This document shows, one piece after another, positions 23,419-32,522 of a stretch of DNA of 49,738 nt. Where the stretch lies: contig NZ_RFFI01000013.1 of NCBI RefSeq assembly GCF_003696205.1, positions 1 to 49,738 of the forward strand, in the 5' to 3' direction. The stretch's first letter is position 1; every line of letters begins with the position of its first letter. Below the pieces are notes generated by a model that saw nothing but the letters and a program-made list of their open reading frames with translations, was not told where the DNA came from and did not search any database. Position numbers and translations under genes: made by a program. The DNA comes from Cellulomonas triticagri (GTDB lineage Bacteria > Actinomycetota > Actinomycetes > Actinomycetales > Cellulomonadaceae).

Positions 23419-25775
23419 TGGTCTCCCCCTCGCAGCTCGCGTCGTGGCAGCCGGCCAAGCTGTCCGAGATCGCCGAGCAGGTGCTCGCGCACCGGCGTAC
23501 CCTCACCGGCCTGCACGACGACCTCGACACGGGTGCCCCGCCCGCGTCGTGGACCTTCACGGACGCCACCCGGGCGCGCGCCGAGCACCACCGCCTGTCG
23601 GGCCTGCTGGCCACGCAGGTGTCCGAGACGGTCGGGGTCGTCGACGCGCTCGACACGGCGGTCTCCGCGATCACCTCGGCCAAGCACCTCCTTGAGGGCG
23701 CCATGCGCAGGGCCGGCGCCCAGGGGCTGAACGTCGACCACGGCACCGGTCGCGTCACCGTGGTCCGGAAGTTCGACGACGAGGACGAGCTCGACCTCGC
23801 CCGAACCGTCATGCACGAGGTCTCCGAGCAGATCGACACCGCCCTGCGGGACGCCGACGCCGCGGATCAGGCGCTGGCGGCGGCGCTCACCCGGGCGGCC
23901 ACCACCGACGTCAACGACGTGGGCACCCTCGCCCAGCAGCAGGCGCTCCTCGACTTCGAGAAGCTCAGCCCCGCCGACCAGGTGGCGTACCTGCTCGACC
24001 ACCCGGAGGCGTACACGCTGCTCGGCGACCACGTCTCGGACGCGGTCAAGGAGCAGGTGGGCGAGCGGATCGCCGACGACCTCGACCGGCTGGCCCGCCA
24101 CCCCGAGGACTTCGCGGACTCCGACGCCGTCGCGCGCTACGGGCGGCTGCTCGACGCGTTCGGGGACGACCCCGGTGTGATGGCGCCGATGTACGAGCGG
24201 ATCGGCCCGGACGGGCTGCTGGGAACGCTCAACGGCATCGGGTCGATGCTCTACGTCTCCTCCGGCGACCAGGGTCTCGCCCACCTCGCCGAGAGCCTGC
24301 GGGACGGCCTGGGTACCGCCAGCAAGGCGGCGGGCTTCGACGCGAAGGGCTACGGGGAGGACCTGGTCCGCTACGCCACGGTCACTGCCGGGGGCGACCG
24401 GCAGGACGCGTACTTCCGCGACTACCCCAGCACCGCGATGGGCGCGTCCGTCCTCGACTTCCTCCTGCGCGACGGCGACTACGGCGAGGAGTTCGTCCGC
24501 GGCGTCACCTGGCAGCTGGACGAGTTCGAGCGCACCGCCGGCACCCTCGGTGTGCAGACGTGGATGCACCACTCGGGCGACGGATGGCCGCTCAACGGCA
24601 TCGGCGTCGACCCGGACCAGGTGATGGGCCGGTGGCCCGACCCGATGGCCGCCGCGATGGGCCAGCTCGGCGAGCACCCCGGGCTCGGGCTGGAGTTCTT
24701 CACCGAGGACGAGGGCCGGTACGAGCAGTACTTCTCCGAGCGCGACTGGAGCCGGGACGGCTTCGAGGGGATCTCCCGGGCCGCGCTCGGCATCGGGACC
24801 GACCAGGAGAACCTCGCGCAGCAGGGCCACGGCACGGGGATGTTCGTCTCGGAGTTCTTCGACCGCATCACGAAGAACCCGGAGTTCACGCCGGAGCACG
24901 CCGCCGCGGCGTCCGAGCCGATCGGCGACCTGCTCAAGCACTACATGCCGGCGGTGCAGTCGGCGGTCGGTCACGGGATGGGCGGAGACGTCCTCCCCGC
25001 TCAGGTGAAGACGCTCGACGACCAGCCGTATCTGCCGCTGGTGGAGTTCTACCCCGAGCTCGACCAGGGCGATCTGCTCAAGCTGATGAACGTCGCACTG
25101 AGCAGCGAGGAGGGCGTCGCCCGGGTCGCCGAGGGGATCGCCGGCTACCGCCAGACACTCCTCGAGGGATTCACGCAGGTGTACAGCTCGGTGGACGCCC
25201 CAGGTGCGCGAGAGGAGCTTTCCCGGCTGCTCAGCGACTCGGCCTCGTTGGAGGGCTACACGCAGCGACGCGTAGGCGAGGCCGCCATCGCAGGCGCGGT
25301 GTCCAAGGACCAGCAGGTGGCCGCGTTCACCAAGCTGGTCTCGGAGGCCGCCGGGCTGGTGCCGGTACCGTTCTCGTCCGAGGTCGGCGAGATCGCGGGA
25401 CAGGCCGGGACCAAGCTGTGGAACACGGCCTGGGGGCACGTCCAGCAGCTGCCCACCGACCACATCACCGAGACCTTCGCGTCGAACGCGGCTGCCGAGG
25501 CCCAGCAACAGCGAGATGCGGCCGAGTCCAGCCAACGGGACATGGTCATCAACAGCTACCTCTCGATGGTCCAGGCTGGCGTGCTCGACGTCCCCGCCGA
25601 CCGCCTCGACGTCTGGGCGCCGGGCGGTGAGCTCGTCTCGCTCGCGACGATCGCGCCCGAAGACCTGCCGTACTACCGAGGCCAGGTCGACCTGGCGATG
25701 AAGGGCTCGGTCGACCCGAAGTACCTCGAGCTCATCTACGAGTCCGAGTTCCAGCGATGGTTCGAGAAGTCATGA
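23418..25775 (+). CDS. Large WXG100-associated protein (DUF6571-like)
   Basis: A 785-residue protein. Residues 1-160 are helical (LSEIAEQVLAHRRTLTGLHDDL, VVDALDTAVSAITSAKHLLEGAM), like the export heads of LXG/WXG-type substrates. The middle contains YERIGPDGLLGTLNGIGSM, a pattern of the DUF6571-type actinobacterial proteins linked to type VII loci. The long C-terminal part is Gln/Ala/Glu-rich and helical, ending in YLELIYESEFQRWFEKS. No signal peptide and no clear nuclease or protease motif. Placed after a WXG100-like gene and before two tandem small membrane-anchored proteins, it is a candidate type VII effector. The family name is from memory, and effector status is inferred from gene order. 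Confidence 0.75.
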   Translation: MVSPSQLASWQPAKLSEIAEQVLAHRRTLTGLHDDLDTGAPPASWTFTDATRARAEHHRLSGLLATQVSETVGVVDALDTAVSAITSAKHLLEGAMRRAGAQGLNVDHGTGRVTVVRKFDDEDELDLARTVMHEVSEQIDTALRDADAADQALAAALTRAATTDVNDVGTLAQQQALLDFEKLSPADQVAYLLDHPEAYTLLGDHVSDAVKEQVGERIADDLDRLARHPEDFADSDAVARYGRLLDAFGDDPGVMAPMYERIGPDGLLGTLNGIGSMLYVSSGDQGLAHLAESLRDGLGTASKAAGFDAKGYGEDLVRYATVTAGGDRQDAYFRDYPSTAMGASVLDFLLRDGDYGEEFVRGVTWQLDEFERTAGTLGVQTWMHHSGDGWPLNGIGVDPDQVMGRWPDPMAAAMGQLGEHPGLGLEFFTEDEGRYEQYFSERDWSRDGFEGISRAALGIGTDQENLAQQGHGTGMFVSEFFDRITKNPEFTPEHAAAASEPIGDLLKHYMPAVQSAVGHGMGGDVLPAQVKTLDDQPYLPLVEFYPELDQGDLLKLMNVALSSEEGVARVAEGIAGYRQTLLEGFTQVYSSVDAPGAREELSRLLSDSASLEGYTQRRVGEAAIAGAVSKDQQVAAFTKLVSEAAGLVPVPFSSEVGEIAGQAGTKLWNTAWGHVQQLPTDHITETFASNAAAEAQQQRDAAESSQRDMVINSYLSMVQAGVLDVPADRLDVWAPGGELVSLATIAPEDLPYYRGQVDLAMKGSVDPKYLELIYESEFQRWFEKS

Positions 25776-26365
25776 AGCGCAGGACGAAACTCATCGCCGG
25801 GGTCGGCGCGGGCCTGGCGGTCGCGGGTGGGGCACTCGCGTTCCTCCTCGTGCAGCCCGGCCCTGTGCTGCTCGACCCCGACGACTTCCCGGGCGTGGTC
25901 GCGTCGCAGCAGGGTGAGCCGGCTGTGCCACCGGGGTGGACGAACTGCGACCTCTCCGTCGGGGCGTGGCTGCGTGAAGGAGACCCTGACACGTTGCTGG
26001 ACTTCGGCGACGGGAGCTGGGCGGTCGCGGCGATCGCCCAGCGACCCGAAGGCCGCAACCTCTATGCCGACGCCGACGCCTTCATCGCGCACCTGGAGTC
26101 CACCGCGGCGACCTGCGCGCAGTCCTCGAAGATCGACAACGGCTTCACGATCGAAGCGCTGCCGGACCTCGATCCCGGGGCTGTCGGCTGGCGGACCGGG
26201 TACCTGGACATCCCCCGCTGGGGTGAGTACGTCGTGATCCCGCTCGACGAGCGCCGCCTGCTCGCGGTCGGGTTCGAGACCAACCAGGAGGAGCCTCCGG
26301 TCGACATGGACCGCCTGGTCGAGCTCGCGAAGCAGGGCGCCGAGCAGTTCCCGGCCGAGGAGTGA
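25772..26365 (+). CDS. Membrane-anchored protein, tandem copy 1
   Basis: A 197-residue protein starting at ATG that overlaps the large protein's stop by four bases. A short basic start (MKRRTK) and one hydrophobic helix (8-26) anchor it; the rest faces outward. The extracytoplasmic domain begins PGPVLLDPDDFPGV, has two well-spaced Cys (TNCDLSVG, ATCAQSS) that could form a disulfide, and ends LLAVGFETNQEEPPVDMDRLVELAKQGAEQFP. The adjacent gene is a clear paralogue. Coupled position after a probable effector is what is expected of an immunity protein, but no immunity family was recognised. Confidence 0.75.
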   Translation: MKRRTKLIAGVGAGLAVAGGALAFLLVQPGPVLLDPDDFPGVVASQQGEPAVPPGWTNCDLSVGAWLREGDPDTLLDFGDGSWAVAAIAQRPEGRNLYADADAFIAHLESTAATCAQSSKIDNGFTIEALPDLDPGAVGWRTGYLDIPRWGEYVVIPLDERRLLAVGFETNQEEPPVDMDRLVELAKQGAEQFPAEE

Positions 26366-26988
26366 CCGCGCGGTCTGGCGAGCGCGTGGTGACAGGGCGA
26401 CGTCGGCGTTGGTGGATCGGCGGTGCCGCGCTGGTCGGCGTGGTCGGCGGGGTCCTCGCCCTCGTGCTGCTGCGTCCGGGGCCCGTGCTGCTGGATCCGG
26501 ACGAGTTCGTCGGCGTCACGCGCGTCGAGCAGAACAGCCACGTCCCCCCGCCGGGGTGGACCGGCTGCGACCTGTCGGTGGGCCCGTGGATGAGCGTCAG
26601 CTCCCCGGACACGGACACGGCGCTGGAGCTCGGACCGCACGGGCGGGCTGGCGCGGCGATCGTGGTGCAGCCGAGCTGGAGCCCTCGGAGCGCGCCGGAG
26701 CAGATCGAGCACCTCTCGATGCTCGGCGAGCAGTGCGCGGCGGGGAACTCGGTGTCGAGCGGACGCTTCGCGATCGAGCCGCTGGACGGCCTCGCACCCG
26801 GTGAGGTCGGTTGGCGCACGCGGTACGAGGAGCCCCTGGAGTGGGGCGAGTACGTGGTGGTCGCTCTCGACGAGAAGCGCCTGCTCGCCGTCGGCTTCGA
26901 GACCACCGAGGAGGAGCCCCCGGTGGACATGGAGCACCTGGTGGAGCGCGCGAAGCAGGGCGCTGAGCAGTTCCCCGCCGGGGGGTGA
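26362..26988 (+). CDS. Membrane-anchored protein, tandem copy 2
   Basis: A 208-residue paralogue of the preceding gene. It shares PGPVLLDPDEFVGV, the GWTGCDLSVG cysteine segment, LLAVGFETTEEEPPVDME and the AKQGAEQFP tail, with one hydrophobic helix after a basic RRRRWW start. GTG overlaps the previous stop by four bases (GTGA). The middle of the domain (MSVSSPDTDTALELGPHGRA) differs most between the two copies. Two diverged copies could protect against related variants of an effector, or form a heterodimer. A perfect hairpin ends the operon 2 bases later. Confidence 0.75.
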   Translation: MTARSGERVVTGRRRRWWIGGAALVGVVGGVLALVLLRPGPVLLDPDEFVGVTRVEQNSHVPPPGWTGCDLSVGPWMSVSSPDTDTALELGPHGRAGAAIVVQPSWSPRSAPEQIEHLSMLGEQCAAGNSVSSGRFAIEPLDGLAPGEVGWRTRYEEPLEWGEYVVVALDEKRLLAVGFETTEEEPPVDMEHLVERAKQGAEQFPAGG

Positions 26989-26989
26989 C

Positions 26990-27008
26990 GGTGCTGCATC
27001 GCAGCACC
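26990..27008 (+). terminator. Hairpin at the end of the WXG100 operon
   Basis: GGTGCTGC and GCAGCACC form a perfect 8-bp stem around ATC, followed by TT. It begins right after the stop of the last gene. Confidence 0.55.
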
Positions 27009-27103
27009 TTGACGCCCCGTCGCGGAGGGCGCTCTTCGCTCGTAGCCCGGTCCGTCGGCGTCGGGCGGAAGCCCGGCAGGGATGATCGCGTGCTCAGCCA
27101 GAT

Positions 27104-27120
27104 GGGCGCGTCACGCGCCC
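27104..27120 (-). terminator. Hairpin spanning the EIIB stop codon
   Basis: GGGCGCG and CGCGCCC surround TCA, which on the minus strand is the TGA of the orphan EIIB gene. The stem is short and lacks a T-tract; possible end of the EIIBCA-LicT-EIIB transcript. Confidence 0.35.
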
Positions 27121-27374
27121 AACACTCCCCGCACCGCCCGCAGCACCGGAATCGCCCGACCCCCCAGCACCACCTGGAACTGCCCCGCCTGCCGCGCCAC
27201 CATCACCACCCCGGGCACGCCCCGCACCCCGTCCTCGTCGACGGCCCCGAAGTCGCGCAGCACGAACCGCACCCGCACCGCGCACGACGTCACGGCCTCG
27301 ATGTTCCCCACCCCGCCCACGAGCGCTACGAGTGCGCGGGCGATCTCCTCGTCACTCACGCCAGGGTCGTTCAC
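27111..27374 (-). CDS. Orphan PTS EIIB protein (glucose/beta-glucoside type)
   Basis: An 87-residue stand-alone EIIB. The residues VSDEEIARALVALVGGVGN and VTSCAVRVRFVLRD hold the phospho-accepting Cys (about 31); VPGVVMVARQAGQFQVVLG is the usual C-terminal half. In full-length proteins this domain takes phosphate from EIIA and passes it to sugar bound in EIIC. The EIIBCA protein at 28330-30273 already has its own EIIB domain, so this copy is extra. GTG overlaps the LicT stop by four bases, so it is translated with LicT. It may phosphorylate the regulatory PRD domains of LicT or serve another EIIC. Its Cys motif is SCAVRVRF rather than CATRLRF. Confidence 0.85.
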   Translation of the reverse strand: MNDPGVSDEEIARALVALVGGVGNIEAVTSCAVRVRFVLRDFGAVDEDGVRGVPGVVMVARQAGQFQVVLGGRAIPVLRAVRGVLGA

Positions 27375-28216
27375 GTCGCCCCCACCGCCCCCGCGAGCCG
27401 TGCCACGTGCAGCGCGAGGTACAGCACCTCGTCCCCGGTCACGGTCCAGTCGTACCGCTCCCGGAGCAGTCCTTGCACGTCGACGGCGGCGGCGACGGCG
27501 AGCGGGTGCTGCCCCCGCACGGCGTCGAGCAGCACCCCCTGCATGTCGGGCGCCGACTCCCCGCGCTGCTGCCGGACGAACAGGTACCGCAGGTGGGTGA
27601 TGAACCGGGCGACGTCGAGGGACTCCTGGTCGAGCGGCACCCCGAGGTGGGTCTCGACGATCCCGAGGACGGCTCCGAACACCTCGGTCATCTCGACGGT
27701 GCGGGACAGCTCGCCGGCGCCGAACTGCGCGTTGACGAAGTGCAGCGCGAGCGGCACGGCCTCCAGCGCGGGCAGCTCCACCCCGGTCGCGGTCCGCACG
27801 AGGTCGAGGGCTTGCCGCGCGAACGCGACCTCGCGGGGGTAGAGGTGCAGGACCTCCCACTGGAGGGGGTAGGTGATCTGGACGTCCTCGCGGGCGCGGC
27901 GCAGCGCGAAGGAGATGTGGTCGGCGAGGGGCACGACGAGGTGCCCGGTGATGTGCTCGCCGAGCACGTCGCGGGCCTGCGCGACGATCTGCTCGGTGAG
28001 GTCGATGTCCTCGGCGGGGATCTCCTCGACGAACGCGACGATCCGTTCGGGGGTGGTGCCGCCGCCGGCGACGAAGGTCCGTTCGACGTCCTGGGTGCGG
28101 ACGGGGTCTCCGGTGTGGGTCTGGAAGCCGAGGCCCTTGCCCATGAGGACGACGTCCGTGCCGGCGTCGTCGGTGGCCAGCAGGACGTTGTTGTTGAAGA
28201 CCTTGGTGACCCGCAC
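27371..28216 (-). CDS. licT: LicT/BglG-family transcriptional antiterminator
   Basis: A 281-residue RNA-binding antiterminator. Residues 1-57 are the co-antiterminator domain (KVFNNNVLLATDDAG, VVLMGKGLGFQTHTGD), which binds RAT hairpins and stops terminator formation. PRD1 contains EHITGHLVVPLADHISFALR, and PRD2 contains FVNAQFGAGEL and VARFITHLRYLFV, with the His residues phosphorylated by PTS proteins. GTG with GAGGAG 7 bases upstream decides the start. Perfect target sites lie in front of both PTS units (30377-30406 and 30593-30623). It is expected to be active when beta-glucoside is being imported. Confidence 0.93.
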   Translation of the reverse strand: MRVTKVFNNNVLLATDDAGTDVVLMGKGLGFQTHTGDPVRTQDVERTFVAGGGTTPERIVAFVEEIPAEDIDLTEQIVAQARDVLGEHITGHLVVPLADHISFALRRAREDVQITYPLQWEVLHLYPREVAFARQALDLVRTATGVELPALEAVPLALHFVNAQFGAGELSRTVEMTEVFGAVLGIVETHLGVPLDQESLDVARFITHLRYLFVRQQRGESAPDMQGVLLDAVRGQHPLAVAAAVDVQGLLRERYDWTVTGDEVLYLALHVARLAGAVGAT

Positions 28217-28255
28217 GCGTGCTCCTCGTCCGACCCGGGCGAGGGCCCGGGTGCG

Positions 28256-28286
28256 CCGCCGCCCCGGTGCGTGACCGGGGCGGCGG
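28256..28286 (-). terminator. Hairpin between EIIBCA and licT
   Basis: CCGCCGCCCCGGT and ACCGGGGCGGCGG form a perfect 13-bp stem with a 5-base loop. It could reduce readthrough from the EII gene into licT and so keep regulator levels low. Confidence 0.55.
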
Positions 28287-28329
28287 AGTCCGACATGTCC
28301 TATCAAGTTCGGCTGAGTCGGGCGAGCGG

Positions 28330-30273
28330 TCAGGCGGTGACCCGCAGCAGGGTGTCGCCGGCGGCGACGTGGCCCTCGGCGGCGGGGACGACGTCGGCGG
28401 CGGCTGCCCCGCCGGTCACGACGACGACGGTGCTGGTGTCGTGCCCGGCGGCGCGGACGGCGTCGAGGTCGACGTCGGCGAGAAGATCACCCGCACGCAC
28501 CTGGGTCCCGGCGGTGACGGCGGGCGCGAAGCCGGTGCCGGCCATCTGGACGGTGTCGATGCCGATGTGCACGAGCAGCTCGACGCCGGTCGCGGTCCGC
28601 AGCCCGTAGGCGTGCGGCAGGACGCTGACGACCTCGGCGTCGACCGGGGCCACGACCCGACCGTCGGTGGGGACGACGGCGGCGCCGGCACCGAGCGCCC
28701 CGGACGAGAACACCGCGTCCGGCACGGCGGTCAGCGGCACGGCCTGCCCGGCGACGGGGGTGCGGACGTCGAGCAGCCGGGTCAGGGTCGCGGTGCCACC
28801 CGCGCCACCGGTGCCGCTCGCGCCGCTCGCCCCACCCGCGTCGCTGGCCTCGGCGGCGTCACCGGCGGGCGCCCCGGACGCCGCGGGCGGGTTCGGGAGG
28901 TCCTTGAACCCGAGCACGAGGGTCAGGACGAACGCGATGACGACGGCCACGCCGGTGCCGATGAGCTGGAGCGTGAAGTTCCCGATGTTCATCGTCGAGG
29001 TGAGCGTGATCGCACCCGGCAGGACGAAGCCCTCGGCCGCGGAGCCCCCGGCCGCGGCGATGGCGCCACCGACGGCGCCGCCGATGCAGGCGTAGATGAA
29101 CGGCTTCTTCAGCCGCAGCGTCACGCCGTAGATCGCGGGCTCGGTGATGCCGGCGAGGAACGCGGAGATGGTCGCTGGCCCGGCGACGCCCTTGAGGTCG
29201 CGGTTGCGGGTCTTGAGGAACACGGCGGCGGTGGCACCGGCCTGCGCGAGCACGGCGGCGAACAGCGGGCCGGTCAGCGTGGAGTACCCCTGGCTGACGA
29301 TGTCCTGCAGCATGACGGGCGTCAGGCCCCAGTGGACGCCGAAGATCACGAACACCTGCCACAGCGCGCCCATGATCGCGCCACCGGCGGCCGGGCTGAG
29401 CTCCCACAGCCAGTTGACGCCGGAGGACAGGCCGCGCCCGACGAGGTCGGAGACCGGGCCGATCGCGAGGAACGTCAGGGGCACGATCACGGCGACGACG
29501 ATCATCGGGGACAGGAAGTTGCGCAGCGAGTCCGGCAGCACCTTGGTGAGCAGCCGCTCCAGGTGGGACTGCGCGTACACGGCGAGGATCGTCGGGATGA
29601 CGGCCGACAGGTAGCTCATCATCACCACGGGAATCCCGAAGAACGTGAGCTCCCCGCCCCCGGCCGCGAAGCCGTCGAGGGTGAGGGTGGCGCCGTCGGC
29701 GCCGGGGATCACGGCGATGGTCGCCGAGTACAGCAGTGCGCAGGCGATGGCGACGGACACGTAGACGTTCGCCTTGAACCGCTTGGCGGCGGTGATCGCG
29801 AGCAGGATCGGCAGGAACTGGAAGATCGCGTCGGCGGCCGAGAACAGGATCGCGTAGCTGCCGGAGGCCGCCCAGTCGGGGCTGACCTTCACGACCACGG
29901 CGAGCAGCGCCTTGAGCAGTCCGGTCCCCGCGAGCACCCACAGGAAGGGCGTGAAGATACTCGTGATCAGGTCGATGGCGCGGGCGAGGAAGCCGCCGGA
30001 GGCGGCCGACTCGGTGGTCACTCCGCGGGTGCTGATCGCCTCGAAGACGTTGTTCACGGTGTTGCCGATGACCACCTGGAACTGGCCGCCGGCCTCGACC
30101 ACGGTGATCACGCCGGGCGTCGCCTCGACGGCGGCCTTGTCGGCGGCGTCCCGGTCCCGCAGGCGGAACCGCAGCCGGGTGGCGCAGTGCGTCACCGAGG
30201 CGACGTTGTCGGCCCCGCCGACGCCACGCAGGACGTCGTCGGCGATCGTCTGGTACTTGCTCGCGGTTGCCAC
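28330..30273 (-). CDS. bglF: Beta-glucoside PTS permease EIIBCA
   Basis: A 647-residue fused permease that imports and phosphorylates beta-glucosides such as cellobiose-type sugars, arbutin or salicin. EIIB is residues 1-85 with phospho-Cys 30 in THCATRLRFRLRD. EIIC is about 105-460, with eight or more hydrophobic segments and GITEPAIYGVTLRLKKPF. A Gly/Ala linker (470-505) leads to EIIA with VVAPVDAEVV and LLVHIGIDTV (active His about 563). GTG with AAGGAGG decides the start. The leader (30274-30475) contains a promoter, RAT and terminator. The GH1 gene encoded divergently would hydrolyse the phosphorylated product. Confidence 0.95.
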   Translation of the reverse strand: MATASKYQTIADDVLRGVGGADNVASVTHCATRLRFRLRDRDAADKAAVEATPGVITVVEAGGQFQVVIGNTVNNVFEAISTRGVTTESAASGGFLARAIDLITSIFTPFLWVLAGTGLLKALLAVVVKVSPDWAASGSYAILFSAADAIFQFLPILLAITAAKRFKANVYVSVAIACALLYSATIAVIPGADGATLTLDGFAAGGGELTFFGIPVVMMSYLSAVIPTILAVYAQSHLERLLTKVLPDSLRNFLSPMIVVAVIVPLTFLAIGPVSDLVGRGLSSGVNWLWELSPAAGGAIMGALWQVFVIFGVHWGLTPVMLQDIVSQGYSTLTGPLFAAVLAQAGATAAVFLKTRNRDLKGVAGPATISAFLAGITEPAIYGVTLRLKKPFIYACIGGAVGGAIAAAGGSAAEGFVLPGAITLTSTMNIGNFTLQLIGTGVAVVIAFVLTLVLGFKDLPNPPAASGAPAGDAAEASDAGGASGASGTGGAGGTATLTRLLDVRTPVAGQAVPLTAVPDAVFSSGALGAGAAVVPTDGRVVAPVDAEVVSVLPHAYGLRTATGVELLVHIGIDTVQMAGTGFAPAVTAGTQVRAGDLLADVDLDAVRAAGHDTSTVVVVTGGAAAADVVPAAEGHVAAGDTLLRVTA

Positions 30274-30322
30274 GATTCCTCCTTGAACCGGTGTCCGCGC
30301 GTCCGGTCGGCGTCCCGGGCAA

Positions 30323-30382
30323 CAAAAAAACCCGAGCCGACGGCGCACGGGCACAGGTCCCGCACAGCCACAGCTCGGGTTT
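30323..30382 (-). terminator. Leader terminator of the EIIBCA gene
   Basis: On the minus strand AAACCCGAGC and GCTCGGGTTTTTTTG form a stem with a run of T, about 50 bases before the EII start. The 5' arm overlaps the RAT at 30377-30406, so the two folds exclude each other. Confidence 0.85.
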
Positions 30383-30406
30383 TGCCTGAAGCCCAGTAAC
30401 AATCCC
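30377..30406 (-). promoter_or_regulatory. RAT antiterminator site, EIIBCA leader
   Basis: Minus strand GGGATTGTTACTG, then GGCTTC, then AGGCAAAACCC. This matches the established LicT/SacY-type ribonucleic antiterminator in both the GGATTGTTACTG and AGGCAAAACC blocks. Bound LicT holds it folded and prevents the overlapping terminator. Confidence 0.9.
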
Positions 30407-30445
30407 GGTGGTGCGCGGTCGCCGAACGATCGGCGACTGGCCGTG

Positions 30446-30475
30446 AACCTAGGGTGCGTCCGTGTCCGGTGTCAA
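30446..30475 (-). promoter_or_regulatory. Promoter of the EIIBCA-licT unit
   Basis: Minus-strand TTGACA (30475-30470), an 18-base spacer and TAGGTT (30451-30446). Transcription would start about 30440, some 34 bases before the RAT. Confidence 0.75.
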
Positions 30476-30548
30476 GACCCGCACGATCACGGGCCGGACG
30501 GATCACCCGCGCCGCCCCCGCGCCCGGACCCCGACCGGGCGGTCGGTC

Positions 30549-30578
30549 TTGACGGGGTGCGTCGGACCGGGGTAGGAA
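30549..30578 (+). promoter_or_regulatory. Promoter of the HPr-GH1 unit
   Basis: TTGACG (30549-30554), 18-base spacer, TAGGAA (30573-30578). Transcription would start just before the RAT at 30593. Same spacing as the divergent promoter. Confidence 0.7.
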
Positions 30579-30592
30579 TGAGCGTCGTCCCA

Positions 30593-30623
30593 AGGATTGT
30601 GACTGATTCGATCAGGCAAGACC
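30593..30623 (+). promoter_or_regulatory. RAT antiterminator site, HPr-GH1 leader
   Basis: AGGATTGTGACTG, then ATTCGATC, then AGGCAAGACCT. It matches the LicT-type RAT with one change in the first block (GTGACTG for GTTACTG). The 3' arm overlaps the terminator at 30618-30670. Confidence 0.85.
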
Positions 30624-30670
30624 TGTGGTGTGCCGGTGCTTTTGCGCCCCGGTTCCCGCAGGTCTTTTTT
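30618..30670 (+). terminator. Leader terminator of the HPr-GH1 unit
   Basis: AAGACCTG (30618-30625) and CAGGTCTT (30659-30666) form a perfect stem, followed by TTTT. It lies 41 bases before the HPr start and shares its first arm with the RAT. Confidence 0.85.
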
Positions 30671-30711
30671 GTTGCCCGGACCAGACGCACGACCACGCAC
30701 AGGAGCCCCTC

Positions 30712-30984
30712 GTGCCGCACCGCACCGTCACCATCGCCTCGTCCGTCGGCCTGCACGCCCGGCCCGCGAGCGTGTTCGCCCGCGAGGTCGCCGCGACCGG
30801 CGTCCCCGTGCGGATCGCCCGCCCCGGCGGCGCGCCCGTCGACGCGGCGAGCCTGCTGCTCGTCATGGGCCTCGCGCTGCAGCACGGCGAGCCCGTCGAG
30901 ATCGCCGCGGAGGGCGACGGCGCCGACGCCGCCCTCGACCGCCTGGCCGAGGTCCTCGCGACCGACCTGGACGCCACCGCCTGA
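30712..30984 (+). CDS. ptsH: HPr phosphocarrier protein
   Basis: A 90-residue HPr. The active His is in SSVGLHARPASVFARE (about 16). GTG with AGGAG 6 bases upstream decides the start. HPr takes phosphate from enzyme I and passes it to EIIA domains. The regulatory Ser segment is ASLLLVMGLALQHGEPVEI; a Ser corresponding to Ser46 (DAASLLLVM) is present. No enzyme I gene is visible nearby. Its place in a sugar-specific, RAT-controlled operon with GH1 is unusual, because the general HPr is normally constitutive. It may be the only HPr or one dedicated to beta-glucosides. Confidence 0.93.
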   Translation: MPHRTVTIASSVGLHARPASVFAREVAATGVPVRIARPGGAPVDAASLLLVMGLALQHGEPVEIAAEGDGADAALDRLAEVLATDLDATA

Positions 30985-32460
<1,476 letters not shown>

Positions 32461-32470
32461 GGTCCCGAGG

Positions 32471-32497
32471 GCCCGGTCGTGTGCACCACGACCGGGC
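32471..32497. terminator. Terminator after the GH1 gene
   Basis: GCCCGGTCGTG and CACGACCGGGC are perfect 11-base arms with a 5-base loop, between the GH1 gene and the convergent minus-strand operon. Confidence 0.7.
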
Positions 32498-32522
32498 ACC
32501 GCTGCCGGGCCCGTGGAACCGC

